Source: Piscinibacter sp. HJYY11 (GTDB taxonomy: Bacteria; Pseudomonadota; Gammaproteobacteria; Burkholderiales; Burkholderiaceae_C). From it: DNA of 64,000 nucleotides. This document shows, piece after piece, positions 8,623-21,060 of this stretch (position 1 is the stretch's first letter; each line of letters begins with the position of its first letter). The position numbers and the translations under genes were made by a program. Location of the stretch: NCBI RefSeq assembly GCF_016735515.1, contig NZ_JAERQZ010000001.1:3708746-3772745 (forward strand), written 5' to 3'. The notes under the pieces are model-generated. The model was not told where the DNA came from. It saw only the letters and a program-made list of their open reading frames with translations, and did no database searches.

Positions 8623-11238
8623 ATGAACCCCGACTTCAAGCCCACCGAGATCGAGCGTGCCGCCCAGGCCGCCTGGAAAGCCGCCGATGCCTACCGCGTG
8701 ACCGAAGACGCGAGCAAGCAGAAGTTCTACGCCTGCTCGATGCTGCCCTACCCGAGCGGCAAGCTGCACATGGGCCATGTGCGCAACTACACCATCAACG
8801 ACATGCTCACGCGCCAGTTGCGCATGAAGGGCATGAACGTGCTGATGCCCATGGGCTGGGACGCCTTCGGCCTGCCGGCCGAAAACGCCGCCATCAAGAA
8901 CAAGGTGCCGCCGGCCAAGTGGACCTACGACAACATCGCCTACATGAAGGGCCAGATGCAGGCGATGGGCCTGGCCATCGACTGGAGCCGCGAGGTCGCG
9001 ACCTGCTCGCCCGACTACTACCGCTGGAACCAGTGGCTGTTCCTCAAGATGCTGAAGGCCGGCATCGCCGAGCGCCGCACGCAGGTGGTGAACTGGGACC
9101 CGGTCGACCAGACCGTGCTCGCCAACGAGCAGGTGATCGATGGCAAGGGCTGGCGCTCCGGCGCGCCGGTCGAGAAGCGCGAGATCCCCGGCTACTACCT
9201 CAACATCACCAAGTACGCCGAGGAGTTGCTGGAGCATGTGACGCACAAGCTCCCGGGCTGGCCCGAGCGCGTGAAGCTGATGCAGGAGAACTGGATCGGC
9301 AAGAGCGAAGGTGTGCGCTTCGCCTTCACGCACAGCATTGCCGGCCCTGACGGCAAGCTGATCCAGGACGGCAAGCTCTACGTCTTCACCACGCGTGCCG
9401 ACACCATCATGGGCGTGACCTTCGCTGCCGTGGCGCCCGAGCACCCGCTGGCCGCGCACGCGGCCCGTGCCAACCCGGCGGTCGCCGCCTTCATCGAAGA
9501 GTGCAAGACCGGCGGCACGACCGAAGCCGAGCTCGCGACGCAAGAGAAGAAGGGCGTGCCCACCGGCTTGCATGTCTCGCACCCGATCACTGGCGAAGCG
9601 GTGCCGGTGTGGGTCGGCAACTACGTGCTGATGAGCTACGGCGACGGCGCGGTGATGGGCGTGCCGGCGCACGACGAGCGCGACTTCGCCTTCGCCAAGA
9701 AGTACGGCATCGATATCCTCGAAGTCGTGCACGTGGACGGCGAGCACTACAGCTACGACCACTGGCAGGACTGGTACGCCGACAAGCAGCGCGGCGTGAC
9801 CATCAACTCCGACAACTTCAGCGGCCTCAAGTACCAGGATGCGGTCAATGCCGTGGCCAAGGCGCTGGCCGCCAAGGGCCTGGGCGAGAAGAAGACCACC
9901 TGGCGCCTGCGCGACTGGGGCATCAGCCGCCAGCGCTACTGGGGCACCCCCATCCCCATCATCCACTGCGACGAGCACGGCCCGGTGCCGGTGCCCGAGC
10001 GCGACCTGCCGGTCGTGCTGCCCGAAGACGTGGTGCCCGACGGCAGCGGCAACCCGCTGAACAAGAACGAAGCCTTCCTGGCCTGCAAGTGCCCGGTCTG
10101 CGGCAAGCCTGCACGCCGCGAGACCGACACGATGGACACCTTCGTCGACAGCTCGTGGTACTTCATGCGCTACTGCGACGCGAAGAACGACAAGGCGATG
10201 GTCGGCGCCGGCACGCAGTACTGGATGCCGATGGACCAGTACATCGGCGGCATCGAGCACGCGATCCTGCACCTGCTGTACGCCCGCTTCTGGACCAAGG
10301 TCATGCGCGACCTGGGCCTGGTGAAGGTCGACGAGCCCTTCACCAAGCTGCTGACCCAAGGCATGGTGCTCAACGAAGCCTTCTCGCGCACCGACGGCGG
10401 CAAAGAGTACTTCTGGGCCCACGAGCTCGACATCGTGCGCGACGAACACGCGCACGTGCTCTCGGCCACGCTCAAGGCCGACGGCAAGCCGGTGACCTAC
10501 GAGGGCTGGACGACCATGTCCAAGTCCAAGAACAACGGCGTCGACCCGCAGGACCTGATCGAGCGCTACGGCGCCGACACCGCGCGCCTCTTCGTGATGT
10601 TCGCCTCGCCGCCGGAGCAGACGCTGGAGTGGAACGACGCCGGCGTCGACGGCGCGCACCGCTTCCTGCGCCGTGTGTGGAACTACGCCGCGAAGAACGC
10701 CGAGGCCCTGCGCGCCACCGGCGACACGACCGGCGGCGACGGTGCCGAGGCGAAGGCGCTGCGCCGCGAGGTGCACACGGTGCTCAAGCAGATCACCTAC
10801 GACTACGAGCGCATGCAGTACAACACCGTGGTCTCCGGTGCGATGAAGCTGCTCAACGCGCTCGAAGGCTTCAAGGTCGGTGCACCCGCGGTGATCCGAG
10901 AGGCCTTCGGCATCCTGCTGCGTGCGCTGTACCCGGCCTGCCCGCACATCACCTGGCAGCTGTGGCAGGACCTCGGCTACGCCACCGTGCACGGCGACCT
11001 GCTCGATGCACCCTGGCCGCAGGTCGACGAAGGTGCCTTGGTGCAGGACGAGATCGAGCTGATGCTGCAGGTCAACGGCAAGCTGCGTGGCGCCATCAAG
11101 GTGCCGGCGACGGCCGACAAGGCGGCGATCGAAGCGGCGGCGCTGGCGAGCCCGGACTTCATCAAGTTCGCAGAAGGCAAGGCGCCGAAGAAGATCATCA
11201 TCGTGCCGGGCCGCCTGGTGAACGTGGTGGTGGGGTGA
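8623..11238 (+). CDS. leuS: Leucyl-tRNA synthetase
   Basis: The 871-residue enzyme attaches leucine to its tRNA in the cytoplasm. The class I HIGH motif appears as [15 protein letters not shown] (HMGH at residues 49-52), and the KMSKS loop as MSKSK at residues 632-636. Between them lie the editing (CP1) domain with the threonine-rich [12 protein letters not shown] segment and the zinc-type insertion CKCPVCGKP. Length is normal for bacterial LeuRS. The start [11 protein letters not shown] is preferred over an in-frame upstream start because it matches the family N-terminus. The TGA overlaps the GTG of lptE, giving leuS-lptE-holA. Confidence 0.97.
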   Translation: MNPDFKPTEIERAAQAAWKAADAYRVTEDASKQKFYACSMLPYPSGKLHMGHVRNYTINDMLTRQLRMKGMNVLMPMGWDAFGLPAENAAIKNKVPPAKWTYDNIAYMKGQMQAMGLAIDWSREVATCSPDYYRWNQWLFLKMLKAGIAERRTQVVNWDPVDQTVLANEQVIDGKGWRSGAPVEKREIPGYYLNITKYAEELLEHVTHKLPGWPERVKLMQENWIGKSEGVRFAFTHSIAGPDGKLIQDGKLYVFTTRADTIMGVTFAAVAPEHPLAAHAARANPAVAAFIEECKTGGTTEAELATQEKKGVPTGLHVSHPITGEAVPVWVGNYVLMSYGDGAVMGVPAHDERDFAFAKKYGIDILEVVHVDGEHYSYDHWQDWYADKQRGVTINSDNFSGLKYQDAVNAVAKALAAKGLGEKKTTWRLRDWGISRQRYWGTPIPIIHCDEHGPVPVPERDLPVVLPEDVVPDGSGNPLNKNEAFLACKCPVCGKPARRETDTMDTFVDSSWYFMRYCDAKNDKAMVGAGTQYWMPMDQYIGGIEHAILHLLYARFWTKVMRDLGLVKVDEPFTKLLTQGMVLNEAFSRTDGGKEYFWAHELDIVRDEHAHVLSATLKADGKPVTYEGWTTMSKSKNNGVDPQDLIERYGADTARLFVMFASPPEQTLEWNDAGVDGAHRFLRRVWNYAAKNAEALRATGDTTGGDGAEAKALRREVHTVLKQITYDYERMQYNTVVSGAMKLLNALEGFKVGAPAVIREAFGILLRALYPACPHITWQLWQDLGYATVHGDLLDAPWPQVDEGALVQDEIELMLQVNGKLRGAIKVPATADKAAIEAAALASPDFIKFAEGKAPKKIIIVPGRLVNVVVG

Positions 11239-11729
11239 TCAATCCCCGACGTTCGTTCGTCCTCGGGCTGGCGGCCCTGTCCGCCGGCTGCGGCTTCCAG
11301 CTGCGCCGCGCACCCGAGCTGCGCTTCAAGACCATCTACCTCTCCGGTTTCAAGCCGCACTCGCCGCTGGCCGAAGAGCTGCGCCGCCAGATCGCGTCGA
11401 CCACCACCACCCGCGTGGTCGAGGTGCCGGCGCAGGCCGAGGTCGTCTTCGACGGCCAGACCGACAAGCGCGGCAAGGGCGTGGTGGTCACGACGGCGGC
11501 AGGCGAGGTGCGCGAGATCCAGCTGCGCCTGCATCTGCAGTTCCGCCTGCACACGCTCGCCGGCAAGGAGCTGATCCCGTCGACCGCGATCGCGCTGACG
11601 CGCGACATGACCTACAACGAGCGCGATGCCTTGGGCAAGGAGCAGGAAGAAGAGATGCTCTACCGCGCGATGCAGAGCGACATCGCGAACCAGGTGTTGC
11701 GCCGGTTGGCAGCCGTGCGTTCGTTGTAG
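11235..11729 (+). CDS. lptE: LPS-assembly lipoprotein LptE
   Basis: The gene starts at GTG 11235, overlapping the leuS stop (GTGA), and encodes 164 residues. A short lipoprotein signal with lipobox SAGC puts the lipidated cysteine at residue 19, followed by [17 protein letters not shown], the usual mature start of LptE (RlpB). LptE plugs the LptD barrel in the outer membrane and helps insert lipopolysaccharide. Position between leuS and holA is the conserved proteobacterial order, which supports the call. Its partner lptD lies about 13 kb away in this window. Confidence 0.93.
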   Translation: MINPRRSFVLGLAALSAGCGFQLRRAPELRFKTIYLSGFKPHSPLAEELRRQIASTTTTRVVEVPAQAEVVFDGQTDKRGKGVVVTTAAGEVREIQLRLHLQFRLHTLAGKELIPSTAIALTRDMTYNERDALGKEQEEEMLYRAMQSDIANQVLRRLAAVRSL

Positions 11730-11742
11730 AGAATCACGATTC

Positions 11743-12825
11743 ATGCAGGTACGCGCCGACCAGCTCGCCCCCCATCTCGCCAAAGGGCTGCGCCCGCTCT
11801 ACGTCGTCTACGGCGACGAGCCGCTGCTGGCACAGGAGGCGACCGACGCCATCCGCGCCGCGGCGCGCGCCGCCGGCCACACCGAGCGCCAGGTGCACAC
11901 CGTCGCCGGCGCGCATTTCGACTGGAGCGGCCTGCTGGGCGCCTCGCAGGCGATGAGCCTGTTTGCCGACAAGCAGCTGATCGAGATCCGCATTCCGTCC
12001 GGCAAGCCCGGCAAGGACGGCTCCGAGGCCCTGCAGCGCTACTGCGAGACGCTGAGCGACGACGTGGTCACCATCGTCACCTTGCCCAAGCTCGACCGCA
12101 CGCAGCAGAGCAGCGCCTGGTTCACCGCGCTCGACGGCGCGGGCGTGACGGTGCCGGTGTTCGCGATCGAGCGCAAGGCCTTGCCGGCGTGGATCGCGCA
12201 GCGCCTGGCCGCGCAGGGCCAGCGGGTGCAGGGCGGTGAGGCGGGGCAGCAGGCGCTGGCCTTTTTCTCCGACCGCGTGGAAGGCAACCTGCTCGCGGCC
12301 CACCAGGAAATTCAGAAGCTTGCGCTGCTCTACCCCGCGGGTGAACTGAGTTTCGAGCAGATCGAAGCGGCGGTGCTCAACGTGGCGCGCTACGACGTCT
12401 TCAAGCTCGGCGAGGCGGTGCTCGCCGGCCAGGCCACGCGTGCGCTGCGCATGCTCGACGGCCTGCAGGCCGAAGGCGAGGCCGCGGTGCTCGTGCACTG
12501 GACGCTCGCCAACGACATCCTCTCGCTCAAGCGTGTGCGTGATGCGATGAACCATGGCAAGCCCTTGCCGATGGCGCTGCGCGAGGCGCGGGTGTGGGGC
12601 GCAAAGGAGCGCCTCTTCGAGCGCGCCGTGCCGCTGCTCACCGACAACGCGCTCGCCCAGCTGGTCGAAGCCGCGCAGATCTGCGACGGTCTTGCCAAGG
12701 GCCTCAAGCACCCCGACTGGCCGCTCGACGCCTGGGAAGGCTTGAAGCGGCTGGTGCTGATGCTCGTGCAGTGGACGGCGGGCGGGGGCCCGCGCAAGAG
12801 CGTTCGGCTGGCGCTCACCGCCTGA
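11743..12825 (+). CDS. holA: DNA polymerase III delta subunit
   Basis: The 360-residue protein begins MQVRADQLAPHLAKGLRPLYVVYGDEPLL, the typical HolA N-terminus. Delta is the clamp-loader subunit that opens the beta sliding clamp during replication. Length and the central segments (VLVHWTLANDILSLKRVRDAM) agree with the family. It follows lptE by 13 bases. It meets the minus-strand dehydrogenase gene with its stop directly abutting that gene's stop. In many Burkholderiales proA follows holA; here proA is about 48 kb downstream instead. Confidence 0.95.
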   Translation: MQVRADQLAPHLAKGLRPLYVVYGDEPLLAQEATDAIRAAARAAGHTERQVHTVAGAHFDWSGLLGASQAMSLFADKQLIEIRIPSGKPGKDGSEALQRYCETLSDDVVTIVTLPKLDRTQQSSAWFTALDGAGVTVPVFAIERKALPAWIAQRLAAQGQRVQGGEAGQQALAFFSDRVEGNLLAAHQEIQKLALLYPAGELSFEQIEAAVLNVARYDVFKLGEAVLAGQATRALRMLDGLQAEGEAAVLVHWTLANDILSLKRVRDAMNHGKPLPMALREARVWGAKERLFERAVPLLTDNALAQLVEAAQICDGLAKGLKHPDWPLDAWEGLKRLVLMLVQWTAGGGPRKSVRLALTA

Positions 12826-13761
12826 TCAATAGCCTTTCGTCCGGTCGACCAGGTGTGACAACGGTCGCCCTTCGCGGAAGGCGTTGAGGTTGGCGACCGC
12901 GATGCCGGTCGCACTGCTGAGGTCGGTCAGCGCCGCCGCATGCGGCAGCAGCGTCACCTGCGGGTGCACCCAGAAGCGGTGGTTCGGCGGCAGCGGCTCG
13001 GTGTGGAAGACATCGAGCACCGCGCGCCCGATGCGGCCGTTGTCGAGTGCGGCCAGCAGCGCCGCTTCCACCACGTGCTGGCCGCGCGCCAGGTTCACGA
13101 AGCCGGCGCCGCGCTTCATCTGCGAGAAACGGCGCTCGTCGAAGAGCGAATGCGTGCGCACGGTGAGCGGCAAGAGGTTGATCACCACGTCAGCCACGCG
13201 CAGCAGGTCGGCCAGGGCGTGGTCGCCATGGCAGGTGTCCACGCCGACCATGATGCGCTGGCGGCGGCTCCAGCCGCTCACGAAGTAGCCATTGCCGGCC
13301 AGTCGCAACGCAACCGCGCGGCCCATCTCGCCGAGGCCGAGCACGGCCACGTGCACCTGATCGGCACGGCGCTGCGGCAGCTGTTGCCACACACCGGCGC
13401 GCTGCTGCTCGGCGTAGCGGAAGTAGTCGCGGTGCAGGCTCAAGGTGGCCCACAGCGCCGTCTCGGCCATCGCGGCGCTCATCGCCGGGTCGACCATGCG
13501 CGCGAGGGGCACGTCGCTCGGCAGGCTGTCGTCGCGCAGCAGCTTGTCGACGCCGGCCCACATCGACTGGATGAAGCCCAGGCGCGGCAGGTCCTTGAGT
13601 GCACCGGCGGGCGGGTTGGCGACGATGGCCATGGTGATGTCGCCATCGGTGGCCGGGTGGCGCTCGGTGAGCACCGGCACGCCGGGCAAGGCTGCTCGCA
13701 ACTGCTCGGCCCAGGCGGCGAGGGCGTCGGGCGCGAAGTCGGTGGCGAGCAGCAGGCTCAT
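12826..13761 (-). CDS. GhrA-like 2-hydroxyacid dehydrogenase (glyoxylate/hydroxypyruvate reductase A type)
   Basis: This 311-residue NAD(P)-dependent D-2-hydroxyacid dehydrogenase has the nucleotide-binding motif VLGLGEMGRAVA. The catalytic residues are visible as Arg in NLARGQHVV, Glu in DVFHTEPLPPNHRFW and His in LLPHAAALTD. The short form and DVFHTEPLP segment resemble GhrA, which reduces glyoxylate and hydroxypyruvate in the cytoplasm. The ATG at 13761 overlaps the stop of pncC by 4 bases, so it is the last gene of the series that begins with the two-component system. The substrate is inferred from family only. Confidence 0.85.
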   Translation of the reverse strand: MSLLLATDFAPDALAAWAEQLRAALPGVPVLTERHPATDGDITMAIVANPPAGALKDLPRLGFIQSMWAGVDKLLRDDSLPSDVPLARMVDPAMSAAMAETALWATLSLHRDYFRYAEQQRAGVWQQLPQRRADQVHVAVLGLGEMGRAVALRLAGNGYFVSGWSRRQRIMVGVDTCHGDHALADLLRVADVVINLLPLTVRTHSLFDERRFSQMKRGAGFVNLARGQHVVEAALLAALDNGRIGRAVLDVFHTEPLPPNHRFWVHPQVTLLPHAAALTDLSSATGIAVANLNAFREGRPLSHLVDRTKGY

Positions 13762-14252
13762 CGCGCGCGGGCGAGCAGGGCCGCCAGCGCGGCGTCGACG
13801 GTCTGCTCGCGGACGTCGCTGCGCGAGCCGTCGAGTTGCAGCAGCACGGGCTGTGTCGTGGCGCCATGCTGCGCCACGGCCAGCCACACCGTGCCGACGG
13901 GCTTGCCGGGCGTCGCACCGCCCGGGCCGGCGATGCCGGTGACGGCCACGGCGAGCTCGACACGCGCCGCGCGCAACGCACCCTCGGCCATCGCCTGCGC
14001 CACCTCGGCGCTCACGGCGCCATGCTGCGCGATGAGCGCAGGCGGCACGCCGATCAGCTCGGTCTTGGCCTCGTTGGAGTAGGTGACGAAGCCACGCTCG
14101 AACCAGTCGCTGGAGCCGGCGATCGCGGTGCAGGCGGCGGCGATCAGCCCACCGGTGCACGACTCGGCCGTCGCGAGGTGCCAGCCCTTCGCGCGCAGCG
14201 CCTGCGCGAGCGTGGCGACGGCGTCATCCCAGCGGGAGAGGGCGTGGCTCAC
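13758..14252 (-). CDS. pncC: Nicotinamide-nucleotide amidase (PncC/CinA C-terminal domain)
   Basis: The 164-residue protein is a stand-alone CinA C-terminal domain. The catalytic serine motif ATAESCTGGLIAAACT and the signatures GFVTYSNEAKTELIGV and AVTGIAGPGGATPGKPVGTVW are all present. The enzyme deamidates nicotinamide mononucleotide, recycling it to NAD. The start is a GTG at 14252 that overlaps the pgpA stop (GTGA). Linkage thiL-pgpA-pncC is common in betaproteobacteria. Confidence 0.92.
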   Translation of the reverse strand: MSHALSRWDDAVATLAQALRAKGWHLATAESCTGGLIAAACTAIAGSSDWFERGFVTYSNEAKTELIGVPPALIAQHGAVSAEVAQAMAEGALRAARVELAVAVTGIAGPGGATPGKPVGTVWLAVAQHGATTQPVLLQLDGSRSDVREQTVDAALAALLARAR

Positions 14253-14815
14253 ACCCACCTCCACAGCGCGATCACGAGCAGCGTGCACAGCGCCGCCACG
14301 AGGTCGTCGAACAGGATGCCGAAGCCCTGGCCCCAGCCGATGGGCGCGCCGCGCTTGCCCTTGAAGAGGCCGTCGGCCCAGGCCACCGGGCCGGGCTTGA
14401 CCGCATCGAAGAAGCGGAAGAGGGCGAAGGCGATGAACTGCGCCCACCAGCCGGCGGGGGTCACCAGCCACAGCACGGCCCAGAAGGCGATGACCTCGTC
14501 CCACACGATGGCACTCGGGTCGGCCGTGTGGAGGTGGCGCGCGGTCACCGTGCTCGCCCACCAGCCGACGAGCGTGCCGAAGGCGAGCAGCAGCGCCCAG
14601 TGCAGGTCGCTCAGGTGCGGCTGCATGACCAGGAAGGCGAGCCATGCCCACAGCGTGCCCACGGTGCCGGGGGCGATGGGCGAGAGGCCGCTGCCGAAGC
14701 CGAGGGCGATCACGTGCGCCGGGTGGCGCAGCAGGAAGCGCGCGGTGGGCTTGACGGGTGCCGGGCGCAGCGGCGGGTTCAGCGGCGCGGGCGTGGCGGG
14801 GTCGGCCGTGCTCAT
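14249..14815 (-). CDS. pgpA: Phosphatidylglycerophosphatase A
   Basis: The 188-residue integral membrane protein has several hydrophobic helices and the PgpA signatures GFGSGLSPIAPGTVGTLWAW and IVWDEVIAFW, followed by DAVKPGPVAWAD. PgpA dephosphorylates phosphatidylglycerophosphate to phosphatidylglycerol at the inner membrane. A proline-rich N-terminal extension of about 20 residues precedes the domain. ATGA overlap with thiL upstream and GTGA overlap with pncC downstream indicate translational coupling. Confidence 0.95.
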   Translation of the reverse strand: MSTADPATPAPLNPPLRPAPVKPTARFLLRHPAHVIALGFGSGLSPIAPGTVGTLWAWLAFLVMQPHLSDLHWALLLAFGTLVGWWASTVTARHLHTADPSAIVWDEVIAFWAVLWLVTPAGWWAQFIAFALFRFFDAVKPGPVAWADGLFKGKRGAPIGWGQGFGILFDDLVAALCTLLVIALWRWV

Positions 14816-15786
14816 GACTTGAAGTGGTCGAAGGAGCCGAAATGGTGGGGCACCGCCTGACCGCGGGCATCGGCGAGCGTGAGCCGGCCGCTGTCGTCGA
14901 TGCGGCCGATGCGGGTCACCCTCGTCGCGGCCCGCTTCGCGGCCGCGTGCACGGCGTCGGCCTTTGACGCAGGGGCGGTGAACACGAGCTCGTAGTCGTC
15001 GCCGCCGGCGAGCGTGCACTCGCGCTGCAGTGCGAGCGGTTGGGCGGCCAGCACGTCGCTGCGCGGCAGGAGGTCGACCTCGACACACGCGCCGACCTGC
15101 GAGCGCTGGAGGATGTGGCCGAGGTCCCCGAGCAGGCCGTCGGACACATCGATCGCGCTGCTCGCGATGCCGCGCAACGCAAGCCCGAGGGCCACGCGCG
15201 GCTGCGGCTGCTCCATCGCCACACGCACCTGCTCGAAGTGATCGCCACCGAGGGCCACCGTGCCGCGAAAGGCTTCGAGCGCGAGGCGCGCGTCGCCCAC
15301 CTGGCCGCTCACGTAGAGGTCGTCGCCGGCGCGTGCGCCGCTGCGCAGCAGGGCCTGGCCGGGCGGCACTTCGCCGAAGACGGTGATGCAGAGGGTGAGC
15401 GCACCTTGTGTCGTGTCACCGCCCGCGAGCTCGCAGCCATGCGCATCGGCCAGGGTCAGCAGGCCGCGCGAGAAGCCTTCGAGGAACCGGTCGTCGACGC
15501 GCGGCATCGACAAGGCCAGCGTGAACGCCAGCGGCCTGGCACCACACGCCGCAAGGTCGCTGAGGTTCACCGCCAGGGCCTTGTGGCCGAGACGCTCAGG
15601 CGCGACGGTCGACAGGAAATGCCGGCCTTCGACCAGCATGTCGCTGCTCACCGCCAGCTGCATGCCGGGCGCGGGCTGGAGCAGTGCACAGTCGTCGCCC
15701 ACGCCGAGCGCCACCCGCTGCACCGGCCGCGTGAAGTACTTGCCGATGAGGTCGAACTCGCCGAGGGGCGTGGAGGTCGTGGGCAC
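14812..15786 (-). CDS. thiL: Thiamine-monophosphate kinase
   Basis: The 324-residue enzyme phosphorylates thiamine monophosphate to the active cofactor thiamine diphosphate. It has the N-terminal GEFDLIGKYF and GVGDDCALLQ motifs, the metal-binding LAVNLSDLAACGA segment, and SSAIDVSDGLLGDLGHI and TLAGGDDYELVF later in the protein, all typical of ThiL (AIR synthase-like fold). It starts 30 bases after the response-regulator stop, so transcription may run in from the two-component system, and it overlaps pgpA by 4 bases. Confidence 0.96.
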   Translation of the reverse strand: MPTTSTPLGEFDLIGKYFTRPVQRVALGVGDDCALLQPAPGMQLAVSSDMLVEGRHFLSTVAPERLGHKALAVNLSDLAACGARPLAFTLALSMPRVDDRFLEGFSRGLLTLADAHGCELAGGDTTQGALTLCITVFGEVPPGQALLRSGARAGDDLYVSGQVGDARLALEAFRGTVALGGDHFEQVRVAMEQPQPRVALGLALRGIASSAIDVSDGLLGDLGHILQRSQVGACVEVDLLPRSDVLAAQPLALQRECTLAGGDDYELVFTAPASKADAVHAAAKRAATRVTRIGRIDDSGRLTLADARGQAVPHHFGSFDHFKS

Positions 15787-15815
15787 TGCTGCGGTGGCTC
15801 GTGAGAGGGCCGCGA

Positions 15816-16511
15816 TTATCGGCCGCCGTCTGACGGCAGTGCGCGCAGCAGGTTGGCCAGCTCGACCGCCGATTTGACGTCCATCTTCTCGAACACGCGG
15901 GCGCGGTGCACTTCCACCGTGCGCACGCTGATGTTGAGCTGGTCGGCGATCAGCTTGTTGGCCAGGCCGTCGATCACGAGGTGCATCACGTCGCGCTCGC
16001 GGTCGGTGAGTTCACCCAGGCGCTTGCGCACGCTGGTTTCGTCGCGCCGCCTCAGCAGGGCTTCGGTGCTGGCCTGCAGCGCCTGCTCGACACGGTCGAC
16101 CAGGGCGTTGTCGGAGAAGGGCTTCTCGACGAAGTCGAAGGCACCGCGCTTGACGGCGGCCACCGCGGTCGGCACGTCGCCGTGGCCGGTGAGGAAGATC
16201 ACCGGCATCAGCGAGAGCAGCCCCCGCTCGATCAGCCGCTCGAAGAGCACCAGGCCGCTGGTGCCGGGCATGCGCACGTCGAGCAGCAGGCAGCTGGGCG
16301 CGACTGGCCAGTGGGCGGTGCCACCCGCCCCCGCGCCCGGTGGGCCGATGCGCGAGTGCAGCATCGCCTCGAAGGCTTCGGCGCTGGCGAAGCCTTCCGA
16401 CAGCAGGCGCCGTGTGCGCAGGAGCCAGGCGAGGGCATCGCGCACGACGTCTTCGTCGTCCACCAGGTAGACCATCGGCAGGCCGAGCTGCGGGGTGGGG
16501 TTCACGTCCAT
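15816..16511 (-). CDS. FixJ/DctR-like response regulator
   Basis: The 231-residue protein has a receiver domain (YLVDDEDVVRDAL acidic pocket, phospho-acceptor Asp78 in CLLLDVRMPG, conserved Lys130 in FVEKPF) and a LuxR-type HTH (LTDRERDVMHLVIDG...VEVHRARVFEKM). This is the FixJ/DctR class. A glycine/proline-rich insert of about 20 residues (around 55-75) interrupts the receiver before the Asp strand, which is unusual. It follows the kinase gene by 13 bases, so they form one two-component pair; the DctR identification is supported by the adjacent maeB. The output genes are not shown by the sequence. Confidence 0.85.
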   Translation of the reverse strand: MDVNPTPQLGLPMVYLVDDEDVVRDALAWLLRTRRLLSEGFASAEAFEAMLHSRIGPPGAGAGGTAHWPVAPSCLLLDVRMPGTSGLVLFERLIERGLLSLMPVIFLTGHGDVPTAVAAVKRGAFDFVEKPFSDNALVDRVEQALQASTEALLRRRDETSVRKRLGELTDRERDVMHLVIDGLANKLIADQLNISVRTVEVHRARVFEKMDVKSAVELANLLRALPSDGGR

Positions 16512-16524
16512 CGGAGGTTCGCTT

Positions 16525-18618
16525 TCAGGAGGCAGACTCCGCCGTGCTGGCTTTCTTGGCCACTTGGCCCATGGGCGCAGCAGGCAGGGTGAACCGGAAT
16601 TCTGCGCCTCCTGCACGGTTGGGGCTGGCGGCCGGCGCTGGCAGGTTCTGGAAGTCGAGCACGCCGCCGTGCTGCTCGATCACCGTGCGGCACAGGCTCA
16701 AGCCCAGGCCCATGCCTTCGGCGCGGGTGGTGAAAAAGGGCGTGAAGAGGCGCTGCGCCACATCGGGTGCGACGCCGCGGCCATGGTCGATGACGCTGAA
16801 GGTGACCCAGCGGTCATGCGTCTGCCGCACGCGGATCAGGAGCTCGCGCTTGGGCAGCGGCGTGGTCGTCTCCATCGCCTGGATGCCGTTGCGGCTCAGG
16901 TTGAGCAGCACCTGCTCGAGCATGGTCCGGTCGCACTCCACGTGCGGCAGCGGCGTGGGCAGGTCGAGCTCGATGCGCGCGCCGCTCTTGCGGGCCTGCA
17001 GGCGAACCAGCGGCAGCACCGACTCGATCAGGTCGTCGACGCGGACCACCTCCCGCGCCTGCTCGCGGCGGCGCACGAAGTCGTGCACGCTCTTGATCAC
17101 GCGGCCGGCCCGCTCGGCCTGCTCGGCGATGCGCTGCGCGGCCTGGCGCAGCAGCGACTGCGTTTCGGCTCGCGCTTCGGCGCTGTCGGCCTGAGCTGTG
17201 TCGTTCATCAGGTTGAGCGAGCCGGTGGCATAGCTCGCGATGGCGGCCAGCGGCTGGTTGAGTTCGTGGCTCAGCAGCGAGGCCATCTCGCCGACGGTGG
17301 CCAGCCGCGCGGTGGCCTGCAGGCGCTCCTGCTGCTGGCGAGAGATCTCTTCCACGCGGCGCTGGCCGCTCACGTCGAGCGCGGTGCTCATCCAGCCGGT
17401 GTGGTGGCCCTGGCCATCGACCAGTGGGGCCTCGAAGATCATCACCGCGAAGCGCTCGCCGTTCTTGCGCATGAAGACCGTCTCGTAGCCTTCGGCCGGC
17501 GGCGGTGTGGCGCCCGTCAGGCGCACCTGCTGCCGCGCGGTGTACTCCTGCACATGCTCGGGCGGCCAGTAGGGCGGCAGTGCCTGGCCCACCAGTTCCT
17601 GCGCACTGAAGCCGACCATGTTGCAGAAGGCCGGGTTGACGTAGGTGATGCGGCCCTGCAGGTCGCGCGCGCGCAGGCCGGTGATGAGCGAGTCTTCCAT
17701 CGCCTTGCGCACGGCGAGTGCCTCGGCCAGGGCCGCCTCGGCTTCGGCGCGGCGGCGCACGTCGCGCGCGAGCAGCACCACCACGGCGCCGAGGGCGAGC
17801 GTGAGGCTCAGCACGAGGGCGATGGTGAGGTTGGGGATGAGGCGGGCGCGGCCCTTGCCGCTGTCGACCCGCAGCTGCAGCGTGAGGCCGGGCAGGTCGA
17901 GCACACGGTCGCTGCGGAAGACGCCGGTGCCGCGCGGCAGGCCGGCACGTGCAAGCCGGGTGCCGTCGCCTTCGACGAACGAGAGCTCGTGGTTGCGCGT
18001 CACGTCGGCCGCCACCACGTCGTGGAGCAGCTGCGTGAGCGAGAAGGTGCCGACGAGGTAGCCGGTGATTTCGCCGGCGGCCTGAGCGGGCAGGCACACG
18101 TCGACCACCTCCAGCCCCATGCCGCCGGGCAGCGGCACGAAGTAGCTGCGCGAATACGACGGGCCGGCCTGGCGCTGTGCGTTGGCGCAGGCGAGCTGCG
18201 CCTCGAAGTCCATGCGGTCGCGCGGGATCTGCGTGAAGATAGCCGTCTGGTAAGGCGAGTTGACGGCCGATTCCACGCGAAAGGAGGTGTCGCGGCGCTC
18301 CACGCGCAGCAGCTCGCGGCGTGCACGCAACAGCTCGCCGGCATCGGCCCGCCACTGGAGGATGGGCGGGTTGTTCCAGGTCAGGGCCTGCAGGTCCTGC
18401 AGGTCGCCGCTGAGGGCGTGGCGCAGGTCACCGATGGCGCTGGCGGCGGCTGCGTCGACCTGCTCCTGCGCACGGTTGTTCTCGTAGTCGAGTGTCAGCC
18501 ACACCAGCAGCGACTGCGCGACCAGCAGCAGCCCCACCAGCGCGCCCCACAGCAGCGCCCGGCGCCAGCGCCGTGGGCGGGCCGGCACGGAGGGAGGGCT
18601 GAGAGTGGAGTTGTACAT
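16525..18618 (-). CDS. DctS-like PAS sensor histidine kinase
   Basis: The 697-residue kinase has TM1 (about 21-43), a periplasmic sensor domain (about 44-260), TM2 (about 262-284) and a PAS domain (about 310-420, with ITYVNPAFCNMVGFSAQELVG). A HisKA domain follows with phospho-His451 in SHELNQPLAAIASY, then an HATPase domain with a GLGLSLCRTVIEQHGG box. This is the architecture of DctS/FixL-type kinases; DctS senses C4-dicarboxylates in Rhodobacter. The ATG at 18618 places the basic arm directly before TM1; longer in-frame starts add no recognisable sequence. Divergent maeB, encoding malic enzyme, fits dicarboxylate sensing, but the ligand is inferred. Confidence 0.82.
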   Translation of the reverse strand: MYNSTLSPPSVPARPRRWRRALLWGALVGLLLVAQSLLVWLTLDYENNRAQEQVDAAAASAIGDLRHALSGDLQDLQALTWNNPPILQWRADAGELLRARRELLRVERRDTSFRVESAVNSPYQTAIFTQIPRDRMDFEAQLACANAQRQAGPSYSRSYFVPLPGGMGLEVVDVCLPAQAAGEITGYLVGTFSLTQLLHDVVAADVTRNHELSFVEGDGTRLARAGLPRGTGVFRSDRVLDLPGLTLQLRVDSGKGRARLIPNLTIALVLSLTLALGAVVVLLARDVRRRAEAEAALAEALAVRKAMEDSLITGLRARDLQGRITYVNPAFCNMVGFSAQELVGQALPPYWPPEHVQEYTARQQVRLTGATPPPAEGYETVFMRKNGERFAVMIFEAPLVDGQGHHTGWMSTALDVSGQRRVEEISRQQQERLQATARLATVGEMASLLSHELNQPLAAIASYATGSLNLMNDTAQADSAEARAETQSLLRQAAQRIAEQAERAGRVIKSVHDFVRRREQAREVVRVDDLIESVLPLVRLQARKSGARIELDLPTPLPHVECDRTMLEQVLLNLSRNGIQAMETTTPLPKRELLIRVRQTHDRWVTFSVIDHGRGVAPDVAQRLFTPFFTTRAEGMGLGLSLCRTVIEQHGGVLDFQNLPAPAASPNRAGGAEFRFTLPAAPMGQVAKKASTAESAS

Positions 18619-18765
18619 GGCGGTCGCGAGGGTGCCGCCAGTATTGCGGACGCGCGTGCAGCGACGATACGCAATTACGCGCACGACGCTGGGCAGCCCG
18701 CTCCTACAATCGCTGCCCACCGTTCGCGCCCCCCGGCGCACGTGACTCCAACACGAGAGATGGCC

Positions 18766-21060
<2,295 letters not shown>

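Noticed and set aside
6985..10992. A minus-strand open frame of 1335 codons opposite the GlcD-like and leuS genes
   Set aside because: It is rich in H, R, G and A, has no domain, and lies opposite two well-supported genes. Long antisense frames arise from high GC at codon third positions.
16495..18765. Upstream in-frame extension of maeB to 16495
   Set aside because: It runs antisense through the kinase gene. The family N-terminus and a spaced GAGAG support a start at 18766.
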